The notes beneath the pieces were generated by a model that was given only the letters and a program-made list of their open reading frames with translations, did no database searches and was not told the DNA's origin. From Acidobacteriota bacterium (GTDB lineage: Bacteria > Acidobacteriota > Terriglobia > Versatilivoradales > Versatilivoraceae): a stretch of DNA of 52,461 nt. The DNA lies in the NCBI GenBank assembly GCA_028875575.1, contig JAPPDF010000002.1, positions 1 through 52,461 of the forward strand, in the 5' to 3' direction. Within the stretch, counting starts at the first letter, position 1. Every line of letters begins with the position of its first letter. Below are positions 44,494-52,294 of the stretch, piece by piece. The translations under genes and the position numbers were made by a program.

Positions 44494-45324
44494 ATGGCTT
44501 TTGACCGGGAAACGGAAAGCTACACGGCCGCTGAACTGCAGCGGGAGACCGGGTTCGATCGCAGGACCATCGCCTACTACGTGCACGAAGGCCTGCTGCC
44601 CAAGGTGGGAAGGCGCGGGTCGCGAACCCGATACCCGAAGCTGGTCCGGGACCGCCTGCTCTTCATTCGACAGGTTCGGGAAGCGGAGCAGCGAGGGATT
44701 GTGGCGCCGGTGTCCCTCCGCGACATGCGCAAGATCTTCGAGCACACGCCGCCGGAGCTGATTTCCGGTGTCGCCGACGGGCGGATTCCCGTCAACCCGG
44801 AAGCCGTCTCCACCATATCTCCCAGCATCCGTCCACTAGCCCGGCGGCGGGAAGCCATCGAGGAACGTTGGGCGCCTGTGCGGAAAGACCGACCCAGCGC
44901 CGAGTTTCCCGGAAGATTGGCCGATTCACGCTTCCACGAGCCCGGCCCGGAAGAAAGCGAGGCGCCCGAGAGGCACTACTGGCGGGACAGCCACCCGGAG
45001 GAGAAAGGGAACCGCCGGGCCACGGACCAGGACGACCCGAACCTCGCGTACCAGCCGATACCGGTTGAAGATTCCGAACCAGGCCGGGAATCGGAGCTCG
45101 GCGAACTGCTGGCCGCACTACAGGACATCGCGGACCACCGCCGACAACCGTCGCCCGCAATGGACCGCTGGCTTCAAGTAGAGGTTTCTCCGGATATCAC
45201 GCTCTCGGTCCGGGGGGTGAACGACGAAGCAGCCGCCTTACTGGAGAGAGCGGTCCACCGCCTGCGCCGCCTCATGCGCGAACACGCGGAAGTGGGGATG
45301 GATGAGGAGGAAGATGAGTCGTGA
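44494..45324 (+). CDS. MerR-type transcriptional regulator with long acidic C-terminal region
   Basis: This 276-residue protein begins with a winged helix-turn-helix of the MerR kind: YTAAELQRETGFDRRTIAYYVHEGLLPK, then TRYPKLVRDRLLFIRQVREAEQRG (residues about 10-65). The middle (about 100-200) is charged and low in complexity, probably disordered. The C-terminal 50 residues (LQVEVSPDITLSVRG and a helix LLERAVHRLRRLMREH) form a small separate domain, followed by an acidic tail. It lacks the Cys of metal-sensing MerR proteins. No ribosome site precedes the ATG at 44494, so the message may be leaderless. It probably controls the divergent ARPP-1-like gene and itself. Confidence 0.8.
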   Translation: MAFDRETESYTAAELQRETGFDRRTIAYYVHEGLLPKVGRRGSRTRYPKLVRDRLLFIRQVREAEQRGIVAPVSLRDMRKIFEHTPPELISGVADGRIPVNPEAVSTISPSIRPLARRREAIEERWAPVRKDRPSAEFPGRLADSRFHEPGPEESEAPERHYWRDSHPEEKGNRRATDQDDPNLAYQPIPVEDSEPGRESELGELLAALQDIADHRRQPSPAMDRWLQVEVSPDITLSVRGVNDEAAALLERAVHRLRRLMREHAEVGMDEEEDES

Positions 45325-45523
45325 GGGTTGTGAAGCGGGCTGGCGTGCTTCCCCGGGACGATTGGGTGTTCAGCGCTTATTCTGGGGTGGACCTAAACTG
45401 TGGGGTAGACCACTGCAACGTTCGTTATCCGCTGCGCCCCCCAATGTGCCGACACCTGCCCCTGCCAATCCACGCCCGAGCACTTTTGGGCTTGGTCGGG
45501 TGTGACTTTGACTTTTCCCGAGA

Positions 45524-46690
45524 TCAGGAAGTCTCGGTTTCCTCGTTGAGGACGGAAAGATACCGGTCATAGACAAATAGGCGGTTCCGTCGTTTTCCGG
45601 TAATCTCCCGCGCGATCCCCTGAGTCGCGAGCAGTTCCATGGCTGAGGCAGTTGCCCGAAAGGAGAGCTTGGTCTCTCGGCACGCCGCAGGCAACGATAG
45701 AATAGGCCTCGCCTTGAGCGCGTCGTGTACACGCAGTGCCGACCCGGTCTTCCGCCCCCCTGACACTTGAATGCGGTTGCGGTCATCCTGGAACATGCGG
45801 GACAGACCCTGTGCACTGGAGACTGCACCCTCAGCCGTTCGCTTCACTCCTTCCAGGAAGAAGCCAAGCCAAGCCTCCCAGTCGCCTGTGCGGCGCACGT
45901 GGTTCAGCAAGTCGTAGTAGTCACCGCGGTGTTGCTTGAAATACAGGCTCAGATAGAGGAGCGGCTGGCTTAGCAAACCGGCTTGACACAGAAGTAGCGT
46001 TATGAGAAGCCGGCCAACGCGGCCGTTTCCGTCCAGGAAGGGGTGAATGGTCTCGAACTGCACGTGTGCAAGCCCCGCCCTTAGAAGTACGGGCACCCCA
46101 TCGTCGGTGGCGTGGAAAAAGCGTTCTAACGCCGTCATGCAATCGGGCACGACCGTGTGCGGCGGGGGCACGAAAGCAGCATGACCCGGCCGGTTGCCGC
46201 CGACCCAATTCTGCGAGCGGCGGAACTCACCGGGTGTTTGGGACTGTCCCCGCCCGCTCGACAACAACACACCGTGGATCTCGCGGATCAGGCGATTCGA
46301 CAGGGGGAAATTCTGCTCCAGGCGACGCAAACCATATCTGAGCGCCGCCACGTAGTTGGACACTTCGGTCACATCATCAAGCGGAATCCCGGGCACTTCC
46401 TCAAGCTCGAATAGCAGAAGATCCGACAGAGAGGACTGCGTGCCCTCGATCTGAGAGGAAAGCACCGCTTCCTTGCGCACATAGGCATACAGGAAGAGCG
46501 CGTGGTCCGGCAGCAAAGTCGAGACCGCGTCGAGGCGGCCCAAGGCAAGTACCGCCGATTCCAGAAGCTGTTGCAGCGAGCCGTCCAACATCAGAGCAGG
46601 TGTTGGGGGCAACGGCAGCGGCACAAATGCCCGAACCCGCTCACCGCCGACGATCGTCACTTCATAGCTGCCGCTTTCTCCGCGCCGCAT
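45524..46690 (-). CDS. Fic family protein (class II, self-inhibited) with C-terminal HTH-like part
   Basis: This 388-residue protein has the complete Fic motif HPFLDGNGRVGR (residues 216-227), which transfers AMP or another nucleotide part to a target hydroxyl. The inhibitory motif SSQIEG (S78-xxx-E82-G83) precedes the Fic core, which makes it a class II Fic protein held inactive by its own helix. A FVPPPH flap lies near residue 178. The C-terminal part from about 310 (LSLPAACRETKLSFRATASAMELLATQGIAREITGKRRNRLF) looks like a winged helix-turn-helix. AAGGA precedes the ATG. No antitoxin gene is adjacent. It is convergent with the MerR gene. Confidence 0.9.
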   Translation of the reverse strand: MRRGESGSYEVTIVGGERVRAFVPLPLPPTPALMLDGSLQQLLESAVLALGRLDAVSTLLPDHALFLYAYVRKEAVLSSQIEGTQSSLSDLLLFELEEVPGIPLDDVTEVSNYVAALRYGLRRLEQNFPLSNRLIREIHGVLLSSGRGQSQTPGEFRRSQNWVGGNRPGHAAFVPPPHTVVPDCMTALERFFHATDDGVPVLLRAGLAHVQFETIHPFLDGNGRVGRLLITLLLCQAGLLSQPLLYLSLYFKQHRGDYYDLLNHVRRTGDWEAWLGFFLEGVKRTAEGAVSSAQGLSRMFQDDRNRIQVSGGRKTGSALRVHDALKARPILSLPAACRETKLSFRATASAMELLATQGIAREITGKRRNRLFVYDRYLSVLNEETETS

Positions 46691-46730
46691 GATGGGCTGT
46701 CCTTATTTACGGTTGTTCAATAACACTATT

Positions 46731-46757
46731 TGCTATTTAACTTTAGTGTCTAAATTA
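46731..46757. promoter_or_regulatory. AT-rich inverted repeat upstream of the fic gene
   Basis: About 40 bp upstream of the Fic start lies an AT-rich stretch with an inverted repeat: ACACTA and TAGTGT separated by 15 bases. It is much more AT-rich than its surroundings and probably holds the fic promoter. The Fic protein's own HTH-like tail could bind here. The boxes themselves are not clear. Confidence 0.3.
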
Positions 46758-46944
46758 CAATAACGAAGGTTCCAATGCAAATCCAGCGGGGACAATCACG
46801 ATAAGGGATACTGCCGAGCGCACATCTTGTACTGCCGGGCATTCACCGCAGTCTCAGTCGAAACCGACAGGCCCACGCCTGGGTAGTCACTGGCCTTCGA
46901 CACCTACGGCTACGATGGCAGGAGTGTCCCCGCCCCCCATCCCC

Positions 46945-47802
46945 TCACCCCGCAAACACTTCCTCCAGAGCGGCGCGCATGACCGCGCTGTCGGGGTCCT
47001 GGCCGGTCCAGTAGCGGAAGCTGATGACGCCCTGGTTGACCAGCATGCCCAGGCCGTCCAGAGCGGTGCAGCCTCGGGCGGCGGCGTTCCGCAGCAGGCG
47101 GGTTTGAGGGGGGTTGGCGATGACGTCGGCCACCACCATAGCAGGCGTGAGGGTGTCTGTGCGGAGGGGGATTCGGGCGCCGGCATCGGGGTGCATGCCG
47201 ATGGAGGTGGCGTTGATGAGGATCTCGGTGTCTTCGGACACGGCGTGGTCTCCCTCCCAGGGAAGGAAGCGGGCCTCCACCTCGGTTCGGGTCTGAAGCA
47301 GCTCCACAAGTTCCTGTCCCCGCCGGGGGCTGCGGTTGACAATGGTGATGCGGGAGGCTCCGGCCAAGGCCGTCTCGACCGCGATGGCCCGGGCGGCCCC
47401 GCCGGCGCCCAGGATCGTCACCCGCTTGCCTGCCGGTTGGGTCACCTCGCGCAGCGACTGCAGGAATCCCTTGCCGTCGGTGTTCTCGCCCACCAACTCC
47501 TCGCCGTCCACCACCACGCAGTTGACGGCTTCCATGACACCCGCGGATTGGCCCAGGCGGTCCAGGTGGGGGATGACCGTGACCTTGCAGGGCATGGTGC
47601 AGTTGCCGCCGCGGAAGCCCAGGACCCGGACCGCCCGCACGGCTTCGGCCAGCCGCTCGTTGCCCAGCTCGAAGTTGACGTAGCGCCAGTTCAGGCCGTG
47701 GTGGCGAAAGGCCTTCTCCAGCATGTGCTGGGTGGGATTGTCGGCCAGGTGGTGGCCGAAGCAGAACACCAGCTCCTGTCTGAAGTTCCACCGCTGGGCC
47801 AT
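46945..47802 (-). CDS. Shikimate-dehydrogenase-like oxidoreductase (AroE family)
   Basis: This 285-residue NAD(P)-dependent enzyme has the AroE two-domain layout. The catalytic Lys is in GGNCTMPCKV (near residue 73), the GENTDGKG motif (near residue 105) carries the catalytic Asp, and the nucleotide site is ILGAGGAARAIAVE, followed by VNRSPRRG. The N-terminal substrate motif is unusual: FGHHLADNPTQHML has Asn and Thr where ordinary AroE has the Ser-x-Ser pair that holds the shikimate carboxylate. This suggests a paralogue acting on another polyol acid. GGAGGAA precedes the ATG. It is divergent from the sugar-binding protein gene. A role in sugar or quinate catabolism is inferred. Confidence 0.8.
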   Translation of the reverse strand: MAQRWNFRQELVFCFGHHLADNPTQHMLEKAFRHHGLNWRYVNFELGNERLAEAVRAVRVLGFRGGNCTMPCKVTVIPHLDRLGQSAGVMEAVNCVVVDGEELVGENTDGKGFLQSLREVTQPAGKRVTILGAGGAARAIAVETALAGASRITIVNRSPRRGQELVELLQTRTEVEARFLPWEGDHAVSEDTEILINATSIGMHPDAGARIPLRTDTLTPAMVVADVIANPPQTRLLRNAAARGCTALDGLGMLVNQGVISFRYWTGQDPDSAVMRAALEEVFAG

Positions 47803-47988
47803 GGGTTCCTCCGGTTGTGTAAGCCTGTGGATTGAGACTGGGCAGGCATTCTAATGGGGAAGCCGAACCGCGTCAATTTGGGCTTGACCTCCCGGCAGGG
47901 ATGGGGATTTACTCTAAGGGTTCCGATTTTCCGAGCGTTTCGAATCGTGGGACGGGACCGGATGGTTAAAGCCCGAGGAGGTTCCCAA

Positions 47989-48966
47989 ATGCGATCCTGC
48001 CTGTGGAAGCTTTCAGCCCTGGCGATGCTGGTATTGCTGGCGGGATGCCGTGCGGAAGAGGGCGGCAAGACCCCGGGCGACGGGACGCCTTCCCGGGGAA
48101 CCATCGGCCTGTCGGTGATGACCCTGACCAATCCCTTCTTCAAGGTGATTGCCGACACGCTCACCGATGAAGCCCGCAAGCATGGCTACGAGGTGGTGGT
48201 GACCAGCGGCGAATTCGACGTGGCTCGCCAGCGCAACCAGGTCAAGGACTTCATCGTGCGCAAGGTGAGCGCCATCGTGCTCTGCCCCACCGATTCCAAG
48301 GCCATCGGAACCGCCATCCAGGAGGCCAACCAGGCCGGCATCCCCGTCTTCACCGCCGACCTGGCCTGCCTGGCCCCGGGCGCCAAGGTGGTCTCTCACA
48401 TCGCCACCGACAACTACGCCGGTGGCAAGGAAGCCGGCAAGGCCATGATCGAGGCGTTGGGCGAAGCCGGGGGCAAGGTGGTGGTGCTCCACTATGAGCA
48501 GGCAGAGTCCTGCCTGCTGCGGGTGCAGGGGTTTAACGAGATCATCGACGAATACAATCGCGATCGCCGGGCGGGCACCATCGACATCGTGGCCGTGCTG
48601 CCGGGTGGAGGGGCCAAGGACGGCGGCTACAAGGCCGCCGAGGACGCCATCCAGGCTCATCCAGACCTGGTTGGGATCTTCGCCATCAACGACCCATCGG
48701 CCCTGGGGGCCAGGGCGGCGCTGGAGAAGGCCGGCAAGGCCGACCAGGTCAGGATCATCGGCTTTGACGGCCAACCGGAGGGCAAGCAGGCGATCAAGGA
48801 CGGGCTGATCTACGCCGACCCCGTGCAGTTTCCGGACCGCATCGGCCGCCAGACCATGCAGACCATCGCCAGGCACTTCGAGGGAGAGGAAGTGCCCCCG
48901 GAGATCCTGATCCCCACCGCCCTCTACCGCAAGGCCGATGCCGAAAAGGATCCAACCCTTCAATAA
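47989..48966 (+). CDS. Ribose-type ABC transporter substrate-binding lipoprotein
   Basis: This is a 325-residue periplasmic binding protein (RbsB-like, Peripla_BP_4). It starts with a lipoprotein signal ending LLAGC. GTIGLSVMTLTNPFFKVI opens the fold, VSAIVLCPTDSKAIGTAIQ and VFTADLACLAPGAKVVSHI follow, and the C-lobe has GIFAINDPSALGARAAL and VRIIGFDGQPEGKQAIKDG. These are the standard sugar-binding blocks. The start at 47989 has GAGGAGG eight bases upstream; a longer in-frame start at 47854 adds no family sequence. It is followed by the permease gene after 146 bp, with no ATPase gene. The substrate is probably a monosaccharide or polyol, not fixed by sequence. Confidence 0.9.
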   Translation: MRSCLWKLSALAMLVLLAGCRAEEGGKTPGDGTPSRGTIGLSVMTLTNPFFKVIADTLTDEARKHGYEVVVTSGEFDVARQRNQVKDFIVRKVSAIVLCPTDSKAIGTAIQEANQAGIPVFTADLACLAPGAKVVSHIATDNYAGGKEAGKAMIEALGEAGGKVVVLHYEQAESCLLRVQGFNEIIDEYNRDRRAGTIDIVAVLPGGGAKDGGYKAAEDAIQAHPDLVGIFAINDPSALGARAALEKAGKADQVRIIGFDGQPEGKQAIKDGLIYADPVQFPDRIGRQTMQTIARHFEGEEVPPEILIPTALYRKADAEKDPTLQ

Positions 48967-49112
48967 CCCTGGAGCCGGCCGCTTGGCGGCGTCCCGGTCG
49001 GCTTGTCCCCCCAGCCCCCCGCCACCGGCAACTCCAGACGCCGACGCCGTTGTCCGAATGGGAATTCCGGGCTGTTCTCCTGCCTGAGACCCCGTCGCCG
49101 GAAGTGAACTCC

Positions 49113-50480
49113 ATGGGCCATCCCCGCTTTCATCGGCTGTTGTCCCGACTCCTCTCCGACTACGGCATGGTGCTGGTGCTGGTGCTGCTCGGGGCCTGCT
49201 TCAGCTACGTCACCTGGGACGAGCAGCACCCCACCGGCGTGGAGGCCGCCGAGCAGTTGACCGACCGCATCACCAGTGAATTTTCCCCGGGCGCGGCCGT
49301 CCTGGTGGTGGCCCGGGAGCACGGCGAGGATGCGCTCTTTGCCGACTCCCTCGAGCGCCGGCTGAGCGACGCCGGAATGAGGGTGCTGGGAACCGTCAAG
49401 GGCCAGCCCTCCGACGCCCGGGAACGCCTGGATGGGCTGTCCAGGTCGGGCGGGTGCCTGCACGCCATCGCCTGCACCGACGTCACCGGCCGCTGGGCTG
49501 TCTTCGACAGGCTGGGCGAGAAGTTTCCCGGCCTGGCCGGGGCCAGCGTCCTGACGCCCCCTAGCTACCGCTGGCCCAACTTCCTCAAGCGCGACAACCT
49601 GCTGAACGTGGCCAACCAGATCGCCGTCATCGCCATTCTGGCGGTGGGAATGACCATGGTCATCATCACGGCGGGGATCGACCTTTCGGTGGGCAGCCTG
49701 ATCGCCTTCTCGGCGGTGGTGTGCACCTGGTTGATCCGGGAGGCGGCCTCGGCCGAAGCCGCCGGCCCGCTGGACATGGTGCTCTGCGGCCTGGGGGCCA
49801 TCCTGCTGTGCGGCCTGCTGGGGGCCTTCTCCGGGGTCATGGTCACCTGGTTCGCCATTCCCCCCTTCATCGCCACCCTGGGAATGATGCTGGTGGCCAG
49901 CGGGCTGGCCTACATCCTGGCCGAGGGTCAATCGGTCTACCAGGTTCCCGACTCCTTCGTCTGGCTGGGCCGCGGGGCCGATTTTCTGAGGATTCCCAAC
50001 GCTGTGCTGCTGATGCTGGCGCTATACTTGTCGGCACACTTGTTGATGACCCAAACCGCGCTGGGGCGCTACATCTACGCCGTCGGCGGCAATCGCGAGG
50101 CCGCCCGGCTCTCGGGAGTCCCGGTCACGGCCGTGCTCATCTTCGTTTACACCCTGTGCGCGGCCCTGGCCGGGCTGGGCGGAGTGGTCATGGCCTCCCA
50201 ACTGAAGAGCGGCTCCCCCACCTACGGGCTGATGTACGAGCTCTACACCATCGCGGCGGTGGTGGTGGGCGGAGCCAGCCTGGCGGGCGGCGAGGGCCGG
50301 ATCTTCGGAACCCTCATCGGGGCCTTCATCATCGCGGTGATCCAGAACGGCATGAACCTGACCGGCGTGGAGAGCTACACCCAGAAGGTGGTCCTGGGGG
50401 CGGTGATCCTTGGCGCCGTGCTGCTGGACATCGCCAAGAAGCGGGGCTGGGGGAGATTGCAGAGGGCCAGACAGGCGTGA
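49113..50480 (+). CDS. Ribose-type ABC transporter permease with large extracytoplasmic insert
   Basis: This is a 455-residue RbsC-like permease (relatives are about 310-350). After the first helix (MVLVLVLLGACFSYV, residues 17-32) an insert of about 115 residues (35-150) lies on the outside. It includes AAVLVVAREHGEDALFADSLERR-like alternating beta and alpha segments and two Cys in GGCLHAIACTD. The usual permease then resumes with WPNFLKRDNLLNVANQ and ITAGIDLSVGSLIA. The loop GNREAARLSG, which touches the ATPase, is intact. GGAAG precedes the ATG at 49113; an upstream TTG at 49050 lacks support. No ATP-binding subunit is encoded in the window. Confidence 0.88.
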   Translation: MGHPRFHRLLSRLLSDYGMVLVLVLLGACFSYVTWDEQHPTGVEAAEQLTDRITSEFSPGAAVLVVAREHGEDALFADSLERRLSDAGMRVLGTVKGQPSDARERLDGLSRSGGCLHAIACTDVTGRWAVFDRLGEKFPGLAGASVLTPPSYRWPNFLKRDNLLNVANQIAVIAILAVGMTMVIITAGIDLSVGSLIAFSAVVCTWLIREAASAEAAGPLDMVLCGLGAILLCGLLGAFSGVMVTWFAIPPFIATLGMMLVASGLAYILAEGQSVYQVPDSFVWLGRGADFLRIPNAVLLMLALYLSAHLLMTQTALGRYIYAVGGNREAARLSGVPVTAVLIFVYTLCAALAGLGGVVMASQLKSGSPTYGLMYELYTIAAVVVGGASLAGGEGRIFGTLIGAFIIAVIQNGMNLTGVESYTQKVVLGAVILGAVLLDIAKKRGWGRLQRARQA

Positions 50481-50613
50481 AGCGGCCGCGGCTCCCCGGT
50501 GCCGCGAGCTTGCAGGATGGGCGGTGCGCCCCCGGCGCGTCCGCAAGAGGAGATTGCAGGGATCAGAAGGGTAAGTCAACCGCAGGTCATTGAACAAAGG
50601 AGGAACTTCAACC

Positions 50614-52290
50614 ATGAACATCAAGCTACTGGGCAGGGCAGCCGTCGCCGGACTTTTCCTGATTGGGGTTGTCTTGGCCCTGACGGCCCCGGCCGTGGCC
50701 GGGGAGGGAGACGGCCAGAAGGAAGTGATCTTCTATTCGGACGGACGCCACTCCAGCGTCTACCTCTATGAACCCCCCATGAGCGTTCGCCAGTACGTGG
50801 AGCCCATCGACGAGCTGCTGGACCTGGGCATCGATACCATCACCTACGCCGTGGGCGACTGCAGCGTGCTCCTCTACGACACCAAGGTGGGGGAACGCTG
50901 GGGGCACAACCTGAACCTGGTCAACCACATCGTCTGGTATCGGGCCGGCCAGAACGCCCATTCGTTCATCCAGCGGGGCATGGACCCCCTGGACGTGGTC
51001 ACCAAGCACGCCCAGCGCCGGGGATTCAAGTTTCTCCCCAATATCCTGCTCAACATGCTGCACACGGCCCCCAACAAGGTCACCAACAGCCGCGTGGCCG
51101 ACTTCACCACCCGGCATCCGGAGTGGCAGGTGGGGCCGGAGCCGGACTTTCCGGCGGCAGTGCACGATCTGCCCCACCGGCTCTCCTACGCCCGGCCGGA
51201 GATCCGGGCCGACCGCCTGGCGGTGATCACGGAGCTGGTGAGCCGATATCCCACCGACGGCATCGAGATCAATTTCAAAGATTACGCTCCCTTTATCGCC
51301 CGGCGGGAGGTCCCCGAGCACACCGAGACCATGACCGGCTGGCTCCGCGAGATCCGGCAGGCTTGCGACCTGGCGGCCAAGGAGCAGGGCCGTGAGAAGC
51401 GGCTGGTCATTCGCATTGCCGGCACTCTGGAGGGCAACCGCACGCTGGGAATGGACCTGGAAACCTGGATCCGGGAGGAGCTGGTGGACTCGGTGATCGC
51501 CATGCCGGTGACCCACGGGTATGAAGCCGGAACCCCCGAGCTGCGGAAGGTGGTCGAGGCCACCAAGGGCACCAAGGTCAAGGTGCTGGCCGGCATCAAC
51601 AACTCCGCCAATCCCCAGGACACCCGCGAGGTCTTTGCCGCGGCCGCGGCCAACGCCTACGCGGCCGGAGCCGAAGGCGTGCTCTTCCACACCTACTACC
51701 CCGACCCCGACCGCTATCCCTACGACGACTCGGCCATGGAATCCATGCGCTTCATGGGGTATCCGGACGTGCTGGCCCACAGGGACAAGCGCTTCCGCAT
51801 CGGAAGCAATCCCAAGGCGGACACCCCCCCAAAGTACGGGGTCCCCTGGCAGCTCCCCCTGGAGCTGGTCCCCGGTGAGAAGGGGAAGGAGATCCACCTG
51901 GACGTGGCCGACGACCTGGCGGCCAAGGCAGGCGAGGGTGAGCTGTGGCGCTGCGAGCTGCAGGTCATGGTGCAGCACATGATGCATACCGACAAGGTCA
52001 AGCTGTGGTGGAACGGGAAGGAACTCCCTGAAGCCAAGTGGCGCAAGGCGGACTGGACCTACCAGATGCGTCCGCGGCCCCAGCGCTACCGGGGATACCG
52101 GCTGCACGTGGACCTGCGCGGCGAGGACCTGCCCAAGATGGGCCGGAACACCATTCGGGTCGACGTCCTCGAGAAGGACAGCAAGCTGGTCTTCCCCATT
52201 ATGATCAGCGACGTGGAGCTGGTGGTGGAATACCTGCCCGGCAAGAACGGTCTGCGTCCGGGAGAAGGCGGGCCGGGACTAAAGCAATAG
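50614..52290 (+). CDS. Secreted family-10-like glycosyl hydrolase
   Basis: This 558-residue protein has a Sec signal peptide (AVAGLFLIGVVLALTAPAVAG) and AAGGAGG upstream of the ATG at 50614. A TIM-barrel-like domain covers about residues 35-400, with DGIEINFKDYAPF (a strand with an acidic residue), GMDLETWIREELVDSVIAMP and EGVLFHTYYPDPDRYP. The last 130 residues look like a beta-sandwich (LDVADDLAAKAGEGELWRCEL). The barrel is related to that of the Tat-exported protein at 11291, whose export route differs. It follows the ABC permease by 133 bp and may release the sugar that the transporter imports. The catalytic residues are not assigned. Confidence 0.75.
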   Translation: MNIKLLGRAAVAGLFLIGVVLALTAPAVAGEGDGQKEVIFYSDGRHSSVYLYEPPMSVRQYVEPIDELLDLGIDTITYAVGDCSVLLYDTKVGERWGHNLNLVNHIVWYRAGQNAHSFIQRGMDPLDVVTKHAQRRGFKFLPNILLNMLHTAPNKVTNSRVADFTTRHPEWQVGPEPDFPAAVHDLPHRLSYARPEIRADRLAVITELVSRYPTDGIEINFKDYAPFIARREVPEHTETMTGWLREIRQACDLAAKEQGREKRLVIRIAGTLEGNRTLGMDLETWIREELVDSVIAMPVTHGYEAGTPELRKVVEATKGTKVKVLAGINNSANPQDTREVFAAAAANAYAAGAEGVLFHTYYPDPDRYPYDDSAMESMRFMGYPDVLAHRDKRFRIGSNPKADTPPKYGVPWQLPLELVPGEKGKEIHLDVADDLAAKAGEGELWRCELQVMVQHMMHTDKVKLWWNGKELPEAKWRKADWTYQMRPRPQRYRGYRLHVDLRGEDLPKMGRNTIRVDVLEKDSKLVFPIMISDVELVVEYLPGKNGLRPGEGGPGLKQ

Positions 52291-52294
52291 ATTT

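Noticed and set aside
45383-45411. Two copies of TGGGGT(G/A)GACC 18 bp apart between the MerR and fic genes
   Set aside because: Only two short copies, in a convergent gap without a start of transcription; too little to call an iteron, operator or transposon end.
45518-45537. Short inverted repeat CCGAGA...TCTCGG at the end of the fic gene, as a terminator
   Set aside because: The stem is six base pairs and is not followed by a T-run on either strand, so a factor-independent terminator is not supported.
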